Position numbers and translations under genes: made by a program
Part shown: piece after piece, positions 14,401 through 23,400 of the stretch
Layout of the letters: the number at the start of each line of letters is the position of its first letter
Position numbering within the stretch: the first letter of the stretch is position 1
Notes under the pieces: model-generated
What the model was told of the DNA's origin: nothing
Database searches by the model: none
The model's input: the letters and a program-made list of their open reading frames with translations, nothing else
NCBI GenBank assembly: GCA_026874595.1
Contig: CM049311.1
Coordinates: 39,392,676-39,456,675, forward strand
Source of the DNA: Sipunculus nudus
Taxonomy: Eukaryota > Annelida > Sipuncula > Golfingiida > Sipunculidae
Reading direction: 5' to 3'
DNA length: 64,000 nucleotides

Positions 14401-17400
14401 TATGTGGGAGTGGATCTGTATTGTTGTCTGACGCCACCTGTGCTGGTGAATCTGTCACTGTTTTTGACTCCAGCTTTCATGTCATTATCATAACTTGTAT
14501 CACTCAGATAACACCCACATTTACATGAATGACGATAGTCCCACATCTCTCTATCAGTGTTTTAGTAGTATGAACAAAATGTGTTATTGTTAGTGTATTC
14601 ACTACTGTAACCAGAGATTTGCCATTGTCAAATGATCATGGAAGTCTCCTGTCACTTACAACTAAGTGATAATAGAAAATAGGCATTTTAGTGTGAAACC
14701 TGAAAAGTAAGGTGAGGTCAAAGATAAATATCAAGTGCTAATCTGTCACAAGGTTGCAATTACCCTGACCAAAGACCACTGTTGGAAAATTAGCTGTAAT
14801 GTATAGGTCTCTTGCAAACTTTGGCAGAAGAGGAAAAACGATTTTGCCATCCATTGTTTTGCACTCAAAGGGATGAAATAAAGCACCCCCTGTCCCCATT
14901 GAAAAAAATATAAATTTGGACTAAAATATATCAGTTTAGAAATATACTCCTTAACTGTGTGTGTAAGCTGTTCTCCCCTCCCTGCAGGGGTGAAGCTTAA
15001 AATTTCTGTTGAATGCACAATTTAAAAAAGATGATCCTCCTTATAATAAGCTATACAGTGAGAGCAGTAAGGGAGTTCACAATGTTGGCAGTGATATACA
15101 TGTCATCTCTGACCACTGTCTGGTTCTTATACTCATAGCTTTTCTTTGCTCACTCTGGAACAGATATCATTGGCAGCCATATCATGTTTTAGAGTGTGAA
15201 TCACTCCCTAATTTATGATGAGTACCAGTACCCATTCACCTCTCAGGGAATTCTGGTTATCTTTATGGCTGAGAACATTAGGAAGGGATTTGAACCCACA
15301 TCACCTTAACCGTATCACCAGCACACTCCACAAAACAGTCAATAAACAAACTGTCAAATGCCATTTTAGTCAAAAGCTGATTGCCTGAATCACATATTAT
15401 GGCTCTCAATGTCATACAATTAAAGTTGGCCAACCATTGTTCTCATGCACAACTCACAAACGCTTCAAATTTTTTTATGAGGTATAAATTGATAACATTG
15501 AAATTAATCTGTATTGCTTAAAATTTCTTGAAAATCCATTAAAACTGATGAAATATCTTGTTAATAATCAAACACACGTAAAAGAAAACAAACAAAAAAA
15601 AGTAAATCAGCACCTTAATTCAGAAGAACCCAAGAATATTACCACCTCAAGACCCATAACATGTCCTTCCCCCTCCCACACTTTGTTGTCATATGTGAAA
15701 AAAAGCAAGCAAAGGAAAAGAAGCAGTTTGCACTCTTGATGGGCATGGATGTCTGTTCTCTCTCTGGTACAAATGGACCTAGCCATGTTCAAATGGCTCT
15801 ATTGTCATCTTTAAACTAGCCTGTTGTTCTGATGTGTATACAGACATGATCTGCTGGATATAATAACCAGACTCAACTTATACTGACACCATCAGCTTGG
15901 TGTTGATAACAGCAGTATTGCTGCTGGCAACAAGTAAGCTTTCTTTAACTTGGTTTTTATCTCAGTCACTGATGGTTGAGAGCACAGAGTGCACATTCAC
16001 AGTCCCACGCTGCAGATGTGAAGTTGGTGATAAACAGGTTGAATGTCACTGCATAAAAGATACTGCTAGTTTACAATACTTTCTGACGTCAATTTACATC
16101 TTGTATAAAATAACCTCTTGTCTTCAGTCATGACATTGTTACCAGCTTCCTGGTCCAGGGCGGCCACCCAGGGTGAGGCTTAATGGGGAGACTGTACCCC
16201 ACAGTTGTGTTTTACTCACAAACAAGTGCCCCTTTTGGGGGTTCCTTGGTGTGCCGGGTAATGTAACCAGCCAGGACTTGCAGGTGCGCTACACATAGCC
16301 AGGTTCACAACAGGACAGTCATATGTTACTGCCCTGTCACAAAGTCTGAAACTAGAATGGAATTCTGCAGATGTACTTAGTATTGTATAAGCCAGCATTA
16401 AAAGTGGAGGTGGTAACATCTACCAAAAAAAGAAAATCATCAAAAAAATAACACAGTTATATACATGCAGCCATTCCAAAGCATTATTGTTGAGAAATGG
16501 TAGACCCATGTGTCCTTACCTTATTAATCCATAATATCATTTCTTTGTGACCCCTCTCAAGATTGAATAAAACTCTTATATGACAAATGAACACAGCAGA
16601 AGATGTAACCTTCCTCTCACATTATTTGGTTGTGTTTAAATTTTTTTTGCAGTAACAGAATCAGATATGAGACCTGGTTTCAGTAAAAGTTCCATCAAGA
16701 ACAAACTGAAACGTATACTGCAAGAATTAGCAACTTTTAGGTTTAAAGTGTCTCATTACTCTCAAAGTGTTCTTTCCTGTTGTTTCAATGTTAAATGCCT
16801 CTAACACATATTGTACCTTTACATCTGGGCTATTACAAAAAAAATGTTATATGAAAGGATCTTATTTATGGTGTTTATCAGTTTGTCATGGTGCTTTTAG
16901 CTTTATAAAACTTATCATAGCTTTACATAAGTAGGTCATTTACAGAGGAAAGCACATTGATGGTGTTTTGTTTAATTTACAGGTCTTGAAAGAATCTGAG
17001 TCAGAACTGAAGCAACCTGATGACGGATGCTACATCCGTGGCTTGTACATAGAGGGCGCCAGGTGGGACCCAACAGGCTTTCAGCTGACAGAATCTCGTC
17101 CAAAAGAACTTTACACCACCATGCCATGCATTTGGCTGCTTCCAGAAGCCAATAGAAAAGCCCCAGACACTGGGGTTTATGAATGCCCAGTTTACAAGAC
17201 CCTCACTCGAGCAGGTTTGTACCATAACGAGACACATTCCATTACCATCACAAAAGTAGTATTTGTATGTACATTAAACTGTATCATATCAAACTACCTC
17301 ATGCTGAATATACCATTTATGTATACATTATCAAATAATGGTCTTTGTAAAATTTAGTTAAGTTGTTACCAGTTAAAGCACACATATGTCAAATCTTGGA

Positions 17401-20400
17401 AGTGTCAGGATTTTTGTAATTTTCGCCTTCTTGATGAGGTTTATTGCAGTATTTTTCTTCCATTCGTAGCATCACATTTCTGTTATACCAGTCTGTATAT
17501 GTCCAATAGTCAAAGAGACAAGGTTTATTACTATAGAATAAAGGTAACAGATCTGCAAGCCTGGTACTTGTATTTATGTCTCCCCTCCCTTAGGGTAGCC
17601 ATAGTGTTTGATCTATGATCTTGATTTCTTGTGAACGTGATAACGTTTGAACCACCCGGTATTTGAAATTTACATTGCTACTACCAATATATCAGACGAG
17701 TTCAACAAAAAATGGCCTTGACGTTCACCATTAAGGTCAAATAGGCCAAAATTGAAATTATTTGTCAACCCCGTAACTTTTGAAGTATCACATATTTTTT
17801 CCTCAAATTTGAAACACTCTTCTTTCATGGGTTTAGAAACTAAAGACCTTGTCCTGGATCTTCAGGGTCAAATCAGCAGAAATACACATTTTTTGTGAAC
17901 ACTTTAACTTTTGAAACATCAATATTTTTTTGTGAAATTTGATTCATAAATTGTTTCTACCGAAATCTCAGATGAATTCAGAAACTGGTGACCTTGACCT
18001 TCATCTTCAAAGTATAATCTTCAGAAATCTAGGATTTTCGTGAACCTCAAATTTATTCCACATTTTTTCCTCTCAAATTTGGGGATGGGAGGAGGGAGGC
18101 ATCAAGACATCTCTCTCTTGTTGCATTCTAGTTCCATTTTCTTGTGTGTATGTTTGTTCTTGCAGTTACCAGCCCAGTTACAGGCCCAGAGAACTTTACC
18201 TTAGGCTGATAAATACTAAGTGTACAATGTTTAAATACCAAAGCAGTCAATAGAGATACTAATATATGTTCAGTATCATACAAAATAAATCTTTCTCTTT
18301 TTTAGAGAATATTTAAATCAGCCAGTAAATGAGAACAATTAATACATCTCACTCTTATCATCTTGTAAAGTATGTTGGCCTGATATATCCCATTTTCCAG
18401 GTGGAAGCTCTTATTTGTAATAGTAGGAATTTGTAAACATTCTAGCTAATTTTGACCCTGATTAACTGTTTTAAGTTCCCAAAGTGACCTAGAATATTAT
18501 TGAAAGCACTCAAGCCCAAAGTCTGACATCTTTATCAGACTCCTTGACTTTGAAATTGTGTCTGTAGAACAGGAACATATTCTCTCACCAGGTCCCTATC
18601 GATGTGAAATCTAAACATTTGGTGCATCAGCTTAAACAAGACTGAAATGTTTAGATGTTAGTGTACATGTAATGACAGTAAAATGATATCCTGCATCAGA
18701 TAAGCCATCATTTGTGTCTGTATCATTCCTTTTGATCCTTTACCCGAGTTGTATACCAGCGCTGTTCCAGCACATTGGAGCCTGCGATCTGATACTGCTT
18801 TCTGCATCACTTCACATCCATTCTGTGAATAATAATACTATTTTAATATTTATTATCAGAAAATACAATATGGTCATTGTCACGGGATCACTTCCTGATT
18901 GCCTGCTTGGTACGATTCTGCTCCATGACGGAGAGTAAATTGTCCGTGAATTTGAAAAGGAGGAGTAGTGGTTTCAATCAAGGATAGGAGAACCCCTCCC
19001 ATCTTGGCTCCCCCCCTGCCCCTAAGTCCATGGTGTTGAAAATGTTTAAAACAAAGTGGTAAGGGTGCTGACATCTGGTGGAAGATTTTGATAGTATTTG
19101 GAAAATCCAGACGGTCCCATCAAGGTTGATAATATTGTAGAGTTCACCAGCAGTTTGGCTTGAAGTCATACTGAGCCTTTGTGCTCTCTCAGTGCAGTCT
19201 TGTGCCTGTCTATATTTGTATTTATTGGTGAACTTTATTATATAATTTTTATTCGAGGATTTTGGTACAAATTTTTTTGGTACAAAATAGTGTTATTCCC
19301 CGTCAAACTTTGCCCATACATGTCTCTTTTCCACCAAACTCTCTCCTCAAATAGATTCTCAGGGTTTCCAGCAGTCAGGTAAAAGTCGGGGGGGAAAACA
19401 TTTTTTCAAAGTCAGGGAGAAATCAGGGAAAAACATTTTTTTGTTCAAAGTCAGGGGAAAACATTATTTTTTTAAAGTCAGGGAAAAAATTATTTTTCGA
19501 GGTCAGGGAAAAGTCGTGAAAAAACATTTTTTTAAGGTCAGGGAAAAGTCGGGGGGGGGGGGAGGGACATTATTTTTTCAAGGTTAAGGAAAAGTCAGGG
19601 AAAACATTTTTTCAAAGTCAGGGAAAAAATTTCTTTTTCAAGGTCAAGGAAAAGTGAGGGGAAAAAAATTTTTTCAAGGTTAGGGAAAAGTCAGGGAATT
19701 TCATAAAAGTCAGGGAATTCTGTGAAAATTAGGCAAGTCAGGTAAAAGTTAGGGAATTTTTAATGGCAATGATGACTGTAGTTGATCATTATCAGACAGG
19801 AAGGCTTTGGCATCTCTTGCCTCCTGAGCCAGCATTTAATAATTTCATAATATCATTGAGGGGCCTGGTTAGTCGAGGGGTAAAATGTGTAGCTCTCTTC
19901 GCTGGCCACCCGGGTTCAGTCCCAGGTGTGGCCATGAGAGTGGGTTGTAGTTGCCCTTCCAAGGCCTGTCTTTTTCTCCAGGTTCTCCGGTTACCTCCAA
20001 CTTTGAAGTGTACCCAAAGCAACCATCTGAGCCATGGAGAGTACTGCGATTAGAATAAATACTATTTGTACAATCCATATAAAATAAATAAGTTTATATT
20101 TATAATACATTTTCATTTTCCCTTTCAAATAAAGTTTTGTTGTGTTTGTAGGTTTAATTTTCTTTCCCTTTGATTCTTGTACCCACATCTTGGTTGATGA
20201 TGCAAAGCATGGATACACAAAATAAACAGCACCAAACATTAATGAAATGCGTACTGTTTCTAAGCAGTAATACAAACTAATATATAGAACTAGTAAAATA
20301 TTTTATACAAGCACATGAATCTGCTCAGGTAACAAGCTACAAAGGCAGAACACAGTGCAATTACTTTGGTCTACTTAAATGGGGGCCTGGACAGTCAAGG

Positions 20401-23400
20401 GGTAAAATGCTCAGCTCTCCCCTCTGCGACCCAGGTTCAATCCTAGAGTGGCCACGAGAATGAGTTGTAGTAACCCATCAAAGGTCAGTGGTTTTCTCCA
20501 GGCCCTCCCGTTTCCTCCACCTCCACCTGACTACTGAACACCACCATCCAAGCCATGTAGAGTGCCTCCTATTAGTTATTATCACTAGTTGTACAATCCA
20601 TGTAAAATATTGTTGTCATTGTGTGATAAAATTATACACATGATAAATGCTTGATATCAGAGTGTAAGGTTCTTTGAAGATTACGTTGTCAATTCAAATT
20701 TCTAGTTAGTTTGCTTGCTTTCTGCAGCATTACAGTAACAATTTTAAATAAGGATTTGGTTTGGGTAAGCAGTCAAAATGATGTTTTTTAGACCAAATTT
20801 GAATGTGCAGGTTTGTTTATCCATGAAAACCAGCCAAAAGATGGTGAAAATCAGGCAGTCCCAATTCTTACCTGGACCCTGTCCTCTGAGTACTTTGGTG
20901 TGACCCCTCACCCTTATTAAACCCTAAAGGTAAAAGTGGGGGTTAGGATGTCACCCAGGATGTCAGTCTCATCTGACTTTACACTTTGCCTTCCTGGTCT
21001 TTCGGGCTTGTTCATTCTTGTTGCTTTTCTCAGCTCCCTTGGGAGCATACAACCCAAGCAGCCATGTCAGGCGCTAGAAGGTTATTCCTTCTACATTTGC
21101 CTTCCTCCCATGACCAGTAGCCATTCACTCTTGGGTCGAGAGAGCGCACCCTTGTGGTAAAGACTTTGCCTAGGAGTCTTAGCACAGACGGCAGCCAGAA
21201 AGGGATGCGAACCCACAACCTTGCGGTCACAATTCCAGCGCTCTTAACCATTACACCACCACGCTCCACAACCCTGCCTGGTTAATTTCTCCCATATTTT
21301 CAAAAGTGTTCCTGGGGACTGCCATTTTGAGTACACACTGAAACCCAGATGTCAAATGTCAAAATTATAGGTACTGGTATATTTCTATTTGGTAAAAGAA
21401 AATGTATTGATAATTGTCTGTATTGTTTTTTCCCCTGGTATCAGTAATCAATATAAAGTAGAACTCCTTTACGGGTCCTAAATATTCTCTACCTGAATTT
21501 AATATTGATTTTGTCATTCAGTGAAAATTATTTATCTTTATATATTTTGCGTAGGTGATAATAAATAAAAAGCACACATATTCATGTAATATATTTGCAT
21601 ATATCACAACAGAGGACCTCTTTTACAATCCAGCCATCAATGGTTGATTTTGGTTTGCTGTTAGCAGCATCATGACACCTGCCATTATTAAAGTGATGTA
21701 CATGATGGAGCATACTAGAACCTACTGATATTCATTGTCTGATGACTGCCGAGTCATCCTGATGACATTACACATTTATTCAAGCATTTATAATTACTGT
21801 CTCAGGTAGCTATCATGGAGGACATGACAAGGATAGCATTTTAACTTCTCTTTGAAATACAAAGTAGGTGATCCCATCTTGCTGCATTGATGTTTTGTAA
21901 AAAGGTGATAATCTTAACTTAATTCTACAAGTGATGATTTACCACAAAAAAATCATGTGTACTCACAAAAGTTGAAAATCTGTTCTTATGTTAATGAGTC
22001 ATTTCTTGTATTGGGTACAAGTTGGCTATAATCTGGTAACACATGCGAGCCATGCGGTCAGAAATTCAATAACCATACAGACGGTTTTACCAATATGCTG
22101 AGCTGAAAAGAAATTTTTGTTTTTTAGGTGTCATTTCAAAGTATATCATAAAAGCTAACGATTGGTTTGGTTTATGTCAAGTGATAGCATACTTGTCGGC
22201 CATGAGGTGTTGCCAAAAATGACAAAAATATTTGCAGGCTTATTGAGCATTTCAGTGCGGTCCTCGATGCAAGCACAGTCCCTCAAATCCCTATTTCAGG
22301 GGGAAATGGGAAGAAACAGTGCATATTACACCTCTATAGTGATACATGCTATCTCAGTATGAAGTACTACGTAAGGCACTACTATATACTCATATTAAGT
22401 GCACAGTTTGGTCCATTTCTTGATAAAAACACAACCACAAATAGGGATTCGGGCGACTGTGATGCAAGATTTAAAGGCAAACTGACGCTAGCAATCCCAG
22501 AGGGCCAAAATCGGGCTAAGATGAATGAGGCAGTTTCAGTTACTAACTGGTAGTTTACTCTGGTCAAACAAAATGTTCGTATTGTGATCACCACCCTTAC
22601 AGTCTGCATATGGGCAGTTCGTTGGCATACATTTAAACATTTTTTGCATGCTCAAACTTTTTATCCTTTCAAAGAGAACAACCACAAATGACAACCTACT
22701 AAAACAAATAACAACAAATTCAAAACAATGACCAATTGAACTTCACCATATTCCAGGGAATGCCATAATTTTTTGTATACACTGGCATATGAGTGTGACA
22801 TCCTCTTCACTTTCACATGATGCAGGAGTCATGACTTGATATTTCCAATCATCTGCATATTAAATCTGAAATCAAGATGATTTGATAAATCTATATAGTT
22901 CTTATCATATTGTTACGTACATTCTTATTCAGTAGACAGTGCCACTTGCAAGTTATCCTTTGAAAAAAAATATTATATATAAATTTGATTTATTTGAGAT
23001 ATATTAAATTTTTTAAACCGGGTATCACCACTGGCCTGACCTGTATTCAGCACCTCTTTACTTTATTTTGTTGAAAAATAAGACATGACAAATGTGATAT
23101 TACATTAACTTGCCAGGCAAGTATCATTTCCCAAGAAACCAGCTCCAGTTCCTCAGTTTATTTTCCTTTACTCAGAATCCGCTGCTTTACTGAAACATAA
23201 TTCCCTGATTTAAAAAATGATAATAATAATAATGCCCAGTCATCCACCTATGATTTATTATGGTGTTGTTAAATTAGTTTAAATTATACATGATCCAGGG
23301 GATATTTAAATACTTAAAGTTTACATCTTCATGCATTGACCATGCAAAATTCTGTGGTTCCCTATTGGTTCCCAAGGGTTTCAAATTTACGATGTTGGTG

